Shown here: one piece after another, positions 20,656-28,783 of the stretch
How the letters are laid out: each line of letters starts with the position of its first letter
Numbering within the stretch: position 1 is the stretch's first letter
Assembly (NCBI GenBank): GCA_036262035.1
Contig: DATAJS010000001.1
Location: 124,001-188,000, forward strand
DNA length: 64,000 nucleotides
Direction of reading: 5' to 3'
Source of the DNA: Burkholderiales bacterium
Lineage (GTDB): Bacteria; Pseudomonadota; Gammaproteobacteria; Burkholderiales; SG8-41
Notes under the pieces: generated by a model
The model's database searches: none
The model's input: the letters and a program-made list of their open reading frames with translations, nothing else
Told to the model about the DNA's origin: nothing
Position numbers and translations under genes: made by a program

Positions 20656-20692
20656 CCGTTGAAAGGCGTAAACGGGTGAACGCGTGAACGGG
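20652..20692. repeat. GTGAACGGG-type tandem repeat at ligase start
   Basis: Units GTGACCGTT, GTAAACGGGTGAAC and GCGTGAACGGG run from the stop of the dehydrogenase into the first codons of the ligase. The last GTG of the repeat is the ligase start. Confidence 0.7.
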
Positions 20693-22222
20693 ATAAGCAA
20701 ACCGGACCCGCGCGGTTACCCCGGCAATCTCGGCAAGCTCCTCAGCGCAGCAGACGACCGCATCGCGCTGGTCGATCTCCACGATGCTGCGCAGCCGCGC
20801 GAGCTCTCCTACCGCGATATCGACGCGCTGTGCGACGCCGTCGCGCGCGGGCTCGCGAAACGCGGGCTGAAGGCCGGCGACCGCATCGCGATCCTCTCGC
20901 TCAACCGCCACGAGTTCGTCGTCACGCTGCTCGGCGCGATGCGAGCGGGCGTGGTGCCGGTGCCGATCAACATCAAGCTCGCGGCGGAATCGGTGCGCTT
21001 CATCGCCGAAGACGCCGGAGCGAAGCTCGTGTTCGCCGAGCCTGCGCTGCGCCGCCTCTGCCCCCGAGGCGCTGACGTCGTCGAATACGGCGGCGATGCG
21101 TTCCGGCGCTTCCTCGATCCGGGCGCATTCGAAGCGTTCGAGCCGCAGGCCGACTCGGTCGCGATACAGCCCTACACCTCGGGCTCGACCGGCCGCCCCA
21201 AAGGCGTGCTGCTGACGCACTACGGCCAGAACTGGAGCCGGCGCATCCTCGTGCATACGCGAGGAACGACCGCGGCCGACGTGATCGTCGTCGCGGCGCC
21301 GCTGTACCACAAGAACGCGCTCAACGCGATCAAGCAGGGCCTCACCGCGGGCGCGAAGCTCGTGCTCCTCCCGCAGTTCAGCGCCGAGCGCTACGTCGAC
21401 GCGATCGGCCGCCATGGCGCGACGGTGATCTCCGGCGTGCCGACGATGATGTCGATGGTGCTCGCCCGCCGCGACCTGCTCGCGCGCACCGACACCTCCA
21501 CCGTGCGCACGATCATGATGGGCTCGGCGCCCTCCTCGCCCACGCTCCTCGCGCAGCTTCACGAGACTTTTCCGAACGCGTCGCCCCTGGTCGTCTACGG
21601 CGTCACCGAAGGCGGACCGGTGCCGCTCGGTCCGCATCCGAAGGGATTGCCGCGGCCGCTCGGCTCGATCGGCGCGCCCTACGAAGGCACCGAGGCGAAG
21701 CTCCTCGACGCGAGCGGCAACGAGCGCGACGAAGGCGAGCTGGTGCTGAAGAATCCCGGCATCCTGCTGGGGTATCACAACCTGCCCGAGGAAACCGCGA
21801 AGCGCGTGCGCGACGGCTGGTACTACACCGGCGACGTCTGCCGGCGCGACGCCGACGGCTTCTACTACTTCGTCGGCCGCACCGACGACATGTTCGTCTC
21901 CGGCGGCGAGAACATCTTTCCGATCGAAGTCGAGCAGCTCCTCGAGCGCCACCCGGCGGTGCACCAGGCGTACGTGCTGCCGTTCGAGCACGAGATGAAA
22001 GGCCAGGTGCCTTACGCGTTCGTGGTGCTCAGGAAGAACGCCGATGCGGGCGAGGACGAGCTGAAGCAGTTCGCGCTCGCGCACGGCCCGGCGTACCAGC
22101 ATCCCCGGCGCGTGTTCTTCGTCGAGCAGCTTCCGCTCGCGGGGACCAACAAGATCGACCGGAAGCAGCTCAGGCAATGGGTTGCGGACGGCACTTTGGA
22201 CAGGAACAGGGAAACGACATGA
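20684..22222 (+). CDS. AMP-forming acyl-CoA synthetase (class I adenylate-forming)
   Basis: A 512-residue ligase that activates a carboxylic acid to its CoA thioester via the acyl-adenylate. The phosphate loop TSGSTGRPKGV is near residue 167. YGVTEGG and YYTGDVCRRDADGFYYFVGR follow, and the catalytic Lys is in GTNKIDRKQL near the C-terminus. The start is GTG 20684, which lies inside a short tandem repeat, so the first few residues (MNGIS) are repeat-derived. Its neighbours UbiX/UbiD suggest an aromatic or unsaturated acid as substrate. It overlaps the thioesterase by four bases (ATGA). Confidence 0.9.
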   Translation: MNGISKPDPRGYPGNLGKLLSAADDRIALVDLHDAAQPRELSYRDIDALCDAVARGLAKRGLKAGDRIAILSLNRHEFVVTLLGAMRAGVVPVPINIKLAAESVRFIAEDAGAKLVFAEPALRRLCPRGADVVEYGGDAFRRFLDPGAFEAFEPQADSVAIQPYTSGSTGRPKGVLLTHYGQNWSRRILVHTRGTTAADVIVVAAPLYHKNALNAIKQGLTAGAKLVLLPQFSAERYVDAIGRHGATVISGVPTMMSMVLARRDLLARTDTSTVRTIMMGSAPSSPTLLAQLHETFPNASPLVVYGVTEGGPVPLGPHPKGLPRPLGSIGAPYEGTEAKLLDASGNERDEGELVLKNPGILLGYHNLPEETAKRVRDGWYYTGDVCRRDADGFYYFVGRTDDMFVSGGENIFPIEVEQLLERHPAVHQAYVLPFEHEMKGQVPYAFVVLRKNADAGEDELKQFALAHGPAYQHPRRVFFVEQLPLAGTNKIDRKQLRQWVADGTLDRNRETT

Positions 22223-22647
22223 GCGACAAACCGGACACGCGCATCGGCGTGGAGAAGCTGCAGGAACTGATCAGACGCGGGCCGTTCAACCGCTGGCTCG
22301 ACTTCACCATCGTGAAGGCCGACGCCGAAGGCCTCGAAGTGCGCGCCGCGTGGCGCGAGGACTGGGTCGTGAATCCCGATCGCCGGTACACCCACGGCGG
22401 CATCCTCGCGGCGATCGTCGACGTCGCGGCGGACTACGCCATCGCCGCCGAGCTCGGGCGCCCGGTGCCGACCATCGACCTGCGCGTCGACTATCACAAG
22501 GCCGCGATGCCCGGCGATCTCACCGCGAAGGCGAAGGTCGTGCGCATGGGCAGCCAGTATTCCACCGCCGAGGCTTACGTCTACGACAAGGACGGCGCAC
22601 TGGTGGCGAGCGGGCGCGGCACGTATTTCACCGCGCAGCCCAAGTAG
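22219..22647 (+). CDS. PaaI-type hotdog thioesterase
   Basis: A 142-residue hotdog-fold protein of the PaaI/4-hydroxybenzoyl-CoA thioesterase group. The motif YTHGGILAAIVDVAADYAI carries the catalytic-type acidic residue. Such enzymes hydrolyse aromatic acyl-CoAs, often to rescue trapped CoA. It overlaps the acyl-CoA ligase (ATGA) and touches the permease gene, so it belongs to the same operon. A TTG further upstream is rejected, because the ATG gives the standard length and the coupling. Confidence 0.88.
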   Translation: MSDKPDTRIGVEKLQELIRRGPFNRWLDFTIVKADAEGLEVRAAWREDWVVNPDRRYTHGGILAAIVDVAADYAIAAELGRPVPTIDLRVDYHKAAMPGDLTAKAKVVRMGSQYSTAEAYVYDKDGALVASGRGTYFTAQPK

Positions 22648-23456
22648 TGCCCAGGGTCCTCGAACAGCAGATCCACGCGATCGCGCCCCGACGCGGCTGG
22701 CATATGGGCGTCGTGGCGCAGCGCATCGCGCTCGTCGTAATCCTCATCGGGATCTGGTGGCTCGCCAGCTTGCGCGTGCCGCACTTCGTCGTGCCGGGGC
22801 CGCCTCGCGTATTCGACGCGCTCGCCGCGCTCTCCGCGAGCGGCGACCTGTGGCACAACCTCGCGATCACCCTCGGCCGGGTCGGCGCGGGCTTCATCGC
22901 GGCGACGCTCATCGGGCTGCCGCTGGGGATCGTCCTCGGCGCCAACCGCCGCCTCGGCGAGTTCTTCGAGCCGATCATCCCGGTGATGAACACGGTGTCG
23001 TCGGCGATCTGGGCGATCTTCGCGATCATCTGGTTCGGCATCTCGAACGCGACCACGATCTTCGTCGTGTTCATGACCGCGATGCCGCTCATCATCACCA
23101 ACGTCTGGCAGGGAACGCGCACCGTCAGCGCCGACTTCATCGAGCTCGCGCACACGCTGCGCATGCCTCGCGCCCGGGTGATGACCAAGATCTACCTGCC
23201 GACGATCCTGCCCTACTTCTTCTCGGGCGCGCGGCTCGCGTTCGGCTTCGGCTGGCGCGTCTCGCTGGTCGCCGAGACGCTCGGCTCGTCGAGTGGTGTA
23301 GGCTACCGGCTCCGACAAGCCGCAGACCTCATACAGACCGACCAGGTGTTCGCATGGACGATCACGCTCGTCGTGATGATGGCCGCCCTCGAGATGGGCG
23401 TGCTGCGGCCGGTCGAAAATCACCTCTTCCGATGGAAAAAAGAAGCCGAGCATTGA
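22647..23456 (+). CDS. ABC transporter permease, SsuC/TauC type
   Basis: An inner-membrane permease of about 269 residues with six helices and the cytoplasmic EAA-type loop (ELAHTLRMPRARVMTKIYLP) that contacts the ATPase. It belongs to the nitrate/sulfonate/taurine uptake group. Its partners are split: the ATPase and the binding protein lie beyond ubiX-ubiD at 25678 and 26510. The start shown is a GTG that shares a base with the thioesterase stop. ATG 22704, which would give 250 residues, is a good alternative. Confidence 0.9.
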   Translation: MPRVLEQQIHAIAPRRGWHMGVVAQRIALVVILIGIWWLASLRVPHFVVPGPPRVFDALAALSASGDLWHNLAITLGRVGAGFIAATLIGLPLGIVLGANRRLGEFFEPIIPVMNTVSSAIWAIFAIIWFGISNATTIFVVFMTAMPLIITNVWQGTRTVSADFIELAHTLRMPRARVMTKIYLPTILPYFFSGARLAFGFGWRVSLVAETLGSSSGVGYRLRQAADLIQTDQVFAWTITLVVMMAALEMGVLRPVENHLFRWKKEAEH

Positions 23457-24055
23457 AAGCGAAACCGAAGCGCCTGATCGTCGGCATCACCGGCGCCACG
23501 GGCTCGATCTACGGCATACGCATCCTCGAGGCGCTGCGGGCAGGCGGCGGCTGGGAGACGCACCTCGTCGTCTCCGAAGCCGGCATGCTCAACGCCCACC
23601 AGGAATACAAGCTCGCCCGCAAGGACCTGACCAAGCTCGCCGACGTGGTCCACAACGTGCGCGACATCGGCGCCACGATCGCGAGCGGCTCGTTCATCAC
23701 CGAGGGCATGGTGATCGCACCGTGCTCGATGAAGACGCTCTCGGGGGTCGCGCATGCGTTCTCCGACAATCTGGTGACGCGCGCGGCCGACGTGGTCCTG
23801 AAAGAGCGCCGCCGCCTCGTGCTCATCACGCGCGAAGCGCCGTTGAACCTCGCCCACCTGCGCAACATGGTGGCGGTGACCGAGATGGGCGGCATCGTCT
23901 TCCCGCCGGTCCCCGCCTTCTACAGCGGCGCGCGCACCATCGACGGCATCGTCAACCACACCGTCGGACGCGTGCTCGATCTCTTCGGGGTGGAGCACGA
24001 GTCGATCAAGAGGTGGCAGGGGATGAAGGAAGGCCTGAAGCTGAGCGACGAGTGA
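23432..24055 (+). CDS. ubiX: UbiX-family flavin prenyltransferase
   Basis: A protein of about 207 residues with the flavodoxin-like UbiX fold. VGITGATGS opens the FMN site, and PCSMKTLSGVAHAFSDNL and REAPLNLAHLRNM are the prenyl-phosphate/FMN motifs. UbiX makes prenylated FMN, the cofactor of UbiD decarboxylases, and the ubiD gene follows after 13 bases. The start is uncertain. ATG 23432 overlaps the permease by 25 bases, whereas TTG 23453 would overlap its stop as TTGA. The pairing suggests a dedicated catabolic UbiX rather than the ubiquinone one, though this cannot be proven here. Confidence 0.92.
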   Translation: MEKRSRALKAKPKRLIVGITGATGSIYGIRILEALRAGGGWETHLVVSEAGMLNAHQEYKLARKDLTKLADVVHNVRDIGATIASGSFITEGMVIAPCSMKTLSGVAHAFSDNLVTRAADVVLKERRRLVLITREAPLNLAHLRNMVAVTEMGGIVFPPVPAFYSGARTIDGIVNHTVGRVLDLFGVEHESIKRWQGMKEGLKLSDE

Positions 24056-24068
24056 AAGAGACACCGAA

Positions 24069-25676
24069 ATGAAAGAAAACTTCCGCGAGTTCCTGGAGCG
24101 GCTGCGCGCCGCAGGCGAGCTCATAGACATCAAACAGCCCGTCGACATCCGCCACATCGCGACCCTCGTCGACCAGTCGGACAAGGCGCTGGTGTTCCAC
24201 GACGTCATCGGCTACGACATGCCGGTGGTGTCGGGGATCATCCGCTCGCGCCAGCGCTCGATCATGAGCATGGGATGCACCACCTATCCCGAGATCGAGC
24301 ACAAGCTGCGCCAGGGCATCGACAACCCGATCGCGCCCAAATACGTCGAGACCGCAAAGCACAAGCAGGTGATCCGCACCGGCGAGGACGTGGATCTGTT
24401 CAAGCTGCCGATCCCGATGTCCTCGATCTACGACGGCGGGCCGATGATCACCGCCGGCGTGGTGATCGCGCGCGATCCCGAGTACGGCGTGAATACCGGC
24501 ATCTACCGCTTCATGGTGAAGGAGAAGAACCTCACCGGCATCGACATCGTCACGCCCAACAACATGCGTATGTACGCCCAGCGTGCGTACGAGCAGGGCC
24601 GCCCCTGCCCGATCTCGATCTCGATCGGCACGCACCCGATCGAGATCATGGGCGCCGGCTACCGCGCGCCGATCGGCGTCGACGAGATGGCGATCTCGGG
24701 CGGCCTGCGCGGCTCGCCGGTCGAGCTTGCTCAATGCGAGACGATCGACCTGCCCTGCATCGCCGACGCCGAGATCGTCCTCGAAGGCGAGATCCTGCCG
24801 ACCGGCTGGACCCAGCCCGAAGGCCGCTTCGGCGAGTTCACGCGATTGATGGGCGGGCTGCACTGGAACCCGGTGGTGCGCATCAAGGCGGTCACGATGC
24901 GAGAAGACGCGATGTACTACGCGCTGCACATGCCGTGGGAGAACACCTGGCTCGCCGCGCCTACGCGCTACACCGCGATCCGCCAGGCGCTGAAGACCGC
25001 GGGCGTGCAGGTGAAGGACATCAACGTCACGCTCGGCGGCTGCGCCTTCTGGCACGCGGTCATCTCGATCCGCAAGCAGGCGGGCGAAGGCAAGAACGCG
25101 CTCATCGCCGCGCTGTCGGTGATGGACCTCAAGCACGTCGTGGTCGTCGACGAGGACATCGACGTGCACGACCCGACCGACGTCGAATGGGCGATCGCGA
25201 CTCGCGTGCAGGGCGACCGCGACGTCATCGTGATTCCCGGAGCCCGCGCCAAGCCGCTCGATCCGAGCCTGCCGGTGATGCCGGTGGGTGTCGTCCCGAC
25301 CGGCGCCAAAGTCGGCATCGATGCGACGATCGGCGAAGGCATCCCGCACGAGCGCTTCGAGCGCATCGCCTACGCCTACGCCGACCGCGCGAAGATCGCC
25401 GACTACGTCGCGGGCAAGGCCGATGCGGCGAGCGGGAAAGTCGCGATCGAGGACGCGAAGGTAGGGACGCTGGCGAACGAGATCCTCGCGGTGATCGAGA
25501 AGACGCCTCTGTACTACTCCGAGATCGGCGAGCGCTTCGCCCAATACCCCTTCCCCGTCGTCACGCGCGCGCTGGGCAAGCTGCACGCGGACGAGAAGCT
25601 GTGGCAGGACCCGCGCGGCCGGCTGTGCGTGCGCGGCTCGGCGTTCGCGGCCAAACCGCCGGTGAAGGCCGGCTGA
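24069..25676 (+). CDS. UbiD-family prFMN decarboxylase with C-terminal extension
   Basis: A 535-residue reversible (de)carboxylase of the UbiD family. The conserved Arg is in GIYRFMVKEKN (near residue 147). The catalytic Glu pair is in PEGRFGEFTRL (near residues 252 and 257), matching the Glu-Arg-Glu triad. The enzyme depends on prenylated FMN from the adjacent UbiX. The protein is about 40-60 residues longer than typical UbiD. Residues about 465-525 form what looks like a winged-helix-like tail (EILAVIEKTPLYYSEIG, then VVTRALGKLHADEKLW). In this operon it probably decarboxylates an imported aromatic or unsaturated acid. Confidence 0.9.
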   Translation: MKENFREFLERLRAAGELIDIKQPVDIRHIATLVDQSDKALVFHDVIGYDMPVVSGIIRSRQRSIMSMGCTTYPEIEHKLRQGIDNPIAPKYVETAKHKQVIRTGEDVDLFKLPIPMSSIYDGGPMITAGVVIARDPEYGVNTGIYRFMVKEKNLTGIDIVTPNNMRMYAQRAYEQGRPCPISISIGTHPIEIMGAGYRAPIGVDEMAISGGLRGSPVELAQCETIDLPCIADAEIVLEGEILPTGWTQPEGRFGEFTRLMGGLHWNPVVRIKAVTMREDAMYYALHMPWENTWLAAPTRYTAIRQALKTAGVQVKDINVTLGGCAFWHAVISIRKQAGEGKNALIAALSVMDLKHVVVVDEDIDVHDPTDVEWAIATRVQGDRDVIVIPGARAKPLDPSLPVMPVGVVPTGAKVGIDATIGEGIPHERFERIAYAYADRAKIADYVAGKADAASGKVAIEDAKVGTLANEILAVIEKTPLYYSEIGERFAQYPFPVVTRALGKLHADEKLWQDPRGRLCVRGSAFAAKPPVKAG

Positions 25677-25677
25677 C

Positions 25678-26448
25678 ATGGCCGAGAGCAGCCTCGCGAC
25701 ACGCGACGGGATCGACGTCGCGGACGTCAGCAAGTGGTTTGCGTCCGCGGACGGGCAGCCGCTGCACGTGCTCGACGGCGTCACGCTGCAAGTCCCCGAG
25801 CAGGGCATCGTCGCGATCCTCGGCGCGTCGGGATCGGGCAAGAGCACGCTGCTCAACATCATCTCGGGCCTCGTCAGGCCGGACAAAGGCCGCGTGCGCA
25901 TCAACGGCGTGGCTTCGAGCGATTTCAGCGACTGGCGCAGCGTGAGCTACATGTTCCAGGAAGACCGGCTGCTGCCGTGGCGCACCGCGTGCCGCAACGT
26001 CGAGTTCGCGCTGGAAGCCGGCTCGATGCCGAAAGCGGAACGCAGGCGGCGCGCGATGGAAGCGCTGGAGCTCGTCGGCTTGTCCGGCTTCGCCGACGCT
26101 TTCCCCTACCAGCTCTCGGGCGGCATGCGCAGCCGCGTCGCACTCGCCCGCAGCCTCGTGCTGGAGCCGTGCATCCTGCTCATGGACGAGCCGTTCTCGC
26201 GCCTCGATGCGCAGACGAGGTCGCTCATGCACGAGGAGCTGCTGCGCATCCACGCGATGAAGAAGATGACGATCGTCTTCGTCACGCACGACGTCGAGGA
26301 ATCGGTGGTGCTCGCCGACAGCGTCGTGGTGATGGCGCCGCGGCCGGGCCGCGTGCGCGAGCACGTGCCCATCGCCATCCCGCGCCCGCGCGACCCGACC
26401 GCGCCGGCGGTCACCCAGTACATCCAGCGCCTTCGCGCGCTCATTTAA
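25678..26448 (+). CDS. ABC transporter ATPase, SsuB/TauB type
   Basis: A 256-residue ATPase with Walker A GASGSGKST (near residue 49), Q-loop FQEDRLLPW, signature LSGGMRSRVALARS, Walker B ILLMDEPFSRLD and switch VTHDVEE. QEDRLLPW is typical of the sulfonate/nitrate/taurine importer family. It starts one base after the UbiD stop and is followed by its binding-protein gene, so it energises the permease encoded before ubiX. Confidence 0.93.
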   Translation: MAESSLATRDGIDVADVSKWFASADGQPLHVLDGVTLQVPEQGIVAILGASGSGKSTLLNIISGLVRPDKGRVRINGVASSDFSDWRSVSYMFQEDRLLPWRTACRNVEFALEAGSMPKAERRRRAMEALELVGLSGFADAFPYQLSGGMRSRVALARSLVLEPCILLMDEPFSRLDAQTRSLMHEELLRIHAMKKMTIVFVTHDVEESVVLADSVVVMAPRPGRVREHVPIAIPRPRDPTAPAVTQYIQRLRALI

Positions 26449-26453
26449 CGTTC

Positions 26454-26492
26454 GGGGTCTGACCCCGGCTTTCCGGGGTCAGACCCCGGTTC
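26454..26492. repeat. GGGGTCTGACCCC palindrome P3
   Basis: GGGGTCTGACCCCGGC and GGGGTCAGACCCCGG around a TTTCC spacer form the best-preserved copy of the P family. It lies between the ABC ATPase stop and the ribosome site of the binding-protein gene. Confidence 0.88.
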
Positions 26493-26509
26493 GATTCAAG
26501 GAGAAGCAA

Positions 26510-27487
26510 TTGAACCGATTTACTTCGGCAGTCCTCGGCGCAGCGCTCGCCCTCACCCTCTCCCCCGCCTTCGCCCAGAAGATCAAAGTCGGCTACTGGA
26601 CGAGCGGCTTTTCCCTGGGCTTCGGCTCGGTGATGGAGCAGATGAAGCTCGCCGAGAAAGAGGGCCTGGAAGTCGAATGGGTGAAGTTCGCCGAGGTGAA
26701 CGGTCCGACGCGCGCGATCGTCTCGCAGGGCATCGACGTCGCGTTCGCCGCGCCTTCCACCGCGTCGATGCAGATCGCCGGCGACGGCGTGCCGGTGAAG
26801 ATCGTGCTCGCGACGCAGATCCTCGAAGGCCAGTTCGTCGTGCTGCCCGGGTCCGGCATCAAGAGCCTTTCCGAGGTCAAAGGCCGCAAGATCGGCATGT
26901 CGCCCCCCGGCAGCGCGACGCACGCCATCGCCAGCGCGATCCTCGAGCACAACTACGGTCTGAAGCCGGGCGATTATTCGGTCGTTCCGGGCAACGAAGC
27001 GCGCCTCGCGCAGTTCCTCGCGCAGAAGGAGATCGACATCGCCGCCATCCGCTCGGTGACGATCGCGCAGATGGACGAAGTGAAGCCGCGCCGCCTGACG
27101 AGCATCGTCGACGAATGGAAGAAGCTCACCAAGTCGAACGCCGCGCCCATCCTCGCGGTGACGATCGTTCACGACAACTATCTTTCGAAGAACCCGCAGG
27201 CCGTGGCGAAGTTCATCGCGGCGGTGCGTAAAGGGCTGGAGTTCGGCGCCAGGAACAAAGCACAGGTCGCTGAGATCCTCCAGAAAGCGGCGAACATGAA
27301 AGCCGACGACGCGAAGGCGTATGCGGCGCAGTGGGAAGGCGCTTACATGGCGTCCTTCGAGCCGCACGACATCGCCTCGCTCAAGCGGATGCAGGAGATC
27401 GCCAAAGCCGCGGGCGCGGTGAAGAAGGACGCGCCGGACAGCGCGTTCGTCGCGGGGCCTTACCAGCAATCGAAGTCAATCAAATAA
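26510..27487 (+). CDS. ABC substrate-binding protein, SsuA/NMT1 type
   Basis: A 325-residue periplasmic protein with a Sec signal peptide (cleavage after SPAFA, near residue 22) and a type 2 binding fold resembling sulfonate/nitrate/THI5-like receptors (KIKVGYWTSGFS at the mature start). It begins at TTG 26510 behind AAGGAGAAGC. It completes the importer whose permease and ATPase bracket ubiX-ubiD. The ligand is therefore likely to be the UbiD substrate or its precursor. It is separated from the ATPase by palindrome P3. Confidence 0.9.
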   Translation: MNRFTSAVLGAALALTLSPAFAQKIKVGYWTSGFSLGFGSVMEQMKLAEKEGLEVEWVKFAEVNGPTRAIVSQGIDVAFAAPSTASMQIAGDGVPVKIVLATQILEGQFVVLPGSGIKSLSEVKGRKIGMSPPGSATHAIASAILEHNYGLKPGDYSVVPGNEARLAQFLAQKEIDIAAIRSVTIAQMDEVKPRRLTSIVDEWKKLTKSNAAPILAVTIVHDNYLSKNPQAVAKFIAAVRKGLEFGARNKAQVAEILQKAANMKADDAKAYAAQWEGAYMASFEPHDIASLKRMQEIAKAAGAVKKDAPDSAFVAGPYQQSKSIK

Positions 27488-27505
27488 TCTTCAGATCCAA
27501 GCTGT

Positions 27506-27702
27506 AACACGGAGGGCACGGAGGAAAGGCGCACGGAGGACACGGAGGGAAGACGAATGTCATCGCGAGGAGCGAAGCGACGCGGCGATCTCGTGACGCA
27601 CGGCTTTCCGTTCGCAACGAGATTGCTTCGTCGCCCTGCTCCTCGCAATGACCCATTGGGTTTTCCTCCGTGTCCTCCGTGTTCCTCCGTGCCCTCCGTG
27701 TT
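27506..27702. repeat. Composite nested palindrome R2
   Basis: The outer arms are of a different type from R1: ACACGGAGGGCACGGAGG on the left (27506-27553) and CCTCCGTGTCCTCCGTG on the right (27663-27702). The inner palindrome (27558-27653) is the same ATTGCGAGGAGCG family as in R1. This shows that inner and outer modules combine freely. Confidence 0.85.
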
Positions 27703-27722
27703 GATGCTTTTGAACTTAAAAC

Positions 27723-28718
27723 ATGCCTAAAACAGAAAAATTGCACCTCCACCTCGAAAGCTTCAAGAAGCGCCCCGCCCTCTTTCACCTGACCGAGGAT
27801 CGCTGGCAAGCCGCGGCGAAGCGCCATCGCGACCTCGCGAAAAAGCTGCGCGTCACCATCGGCTGGGACGGCGACATCATCGACGGCGCGCTGAAAACCG
27901 CCGACGTCATGATCAACTCGAGCCCGCCGAAGCAGAACCTGCGCGAGCGCGCGCCGCGGCTGAAATGGATACAGACCACCGGCGCAGGCGTGGACGCGCT
28001 GACGCCGTTCGATTGGCTGCCGCGGGACGTCACGCTCACCAACAACAGCGGCGCGCACGGCGCCAAGGCCGAGGAGTCGTGCGCCATGGCGCTCCTCATG
28101 CTCCAGGCGCGCATTCCCGAGATCATGGCGAACCAGCGCGCGCACCGCTGGGACGCGATCTACACGGCGCCCATCGCGGGCAAGACCGCGGTCGTAGTCG
28201 GCTTCGGCGATCTGGGCCAGGGCGCCGGCCGCGCGGCGAAAAAGCTGGGCATGCAGGTGATCGCGATCACGCGCAGCGGCAAGGCGGGCCGTCCCGCCGA
28301 CGCGGTTTACCCGGTGAGCCGCATCGAGCGCGTGCTGCCGAAAGCCGATTTCGTGATCGTCACCACGCCGCTCACCGAAGGCACGCGCGGCCTGCTCGAC
28401 CGCAAGCGCCTGGGCCTCCTGAAGCGCGACGCCGGACTCGTGAACATAGGCCGCTCGCCCATCATCGATTACGATGCGGTTGCCGCCATGCTCGCGAAGG
28501 ACACGCTCGGCGGCGCCGTGCTCGACGTGTTCGACGAGGAACCCCTGCCCGCCGATTCGAAGCTGTGGGACGTGCCGAAGCTCGTCATCACCCCGCACAT
28601 CACGTGCGACGACCCGCGCTACATCGATCAGCTCTTCGATACGTGGTTCGCGAACTTCGAGCGGTTTCTGGCGGGCAAGAAGCTGAAGAACGAGGTGGAT
28701 CGGAAGCTCGGATACTGA
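27723..28718 (+). CDS. D-isomer-specific 2-hydroxyacid dehydrogenase
   Basis: A 331-residue NAD(P)-dependent dehydrogenase. The nucleotide motif is GFGDLGQGAGRAAKKLG (near residue 160). The catalytic Arg is in NIGRSPIIDYDA, the Glu in DVFDEEPLP and the His in TPHIT. It may interconvert a 2-oxo and a D-2-hydroxy acid at the end of the preceding pathway. It is separated from the ABC binding protein by repeat R2, so it could be transcribed alone. Confidence 0.9.
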   Translation: MPKTEKLHLHLESFKKRPALFHLTEDRWQAAAKRHRDLAKKLRVTIGWDGDIIDGALKTADVMINSSPPKQNLRERAPRLKWIQTTGAGVDALTPFDWLPRDVTLTNNSGAHGAKAEESCAMALLMLQARIPEIMANQRAHRWDAIYTAPIAGKTAVVVGFGDLGQGAGRAAKKLGMQVIAITRSGKAGRPADAVYPVSRIERVLPKADFVIVTTPLTEGTRGLLDRKRLGLLKRDAGLVNIGRSPIIDYDAVAAMLAKDTLGGAVLDVFDEEPLPADSKLWDVPKLVITPHITCDDPRYIDQLFDTWFANFERFLAGKKLKNEVDRKLGY

Positions 28719-28723
28719 AAGAA

Positions 28724-28783
28724 GTGACGGATGAACCGGTGACGGGTGGTGCGGTGACGGATAAGACGGTGACGGGCGTCGCG
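28724..28783 (+). repeat. Four tandem 15-base GTGACGG repeats
   Basis: Four consecutive 15-base units (GTGACGGATGAACCG, GTGACGGGTGGTGCG, GTGACGGATAAGACG, GTGACGGGCGTCGCG). Each begins with an in-frame GTG, and together they encode VTDEP-VTGGA-VTDKT-VTGVA at the N-terminus of the VOC protein. Inverted copies lie at 46913-46957. Confidence 0.9.
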
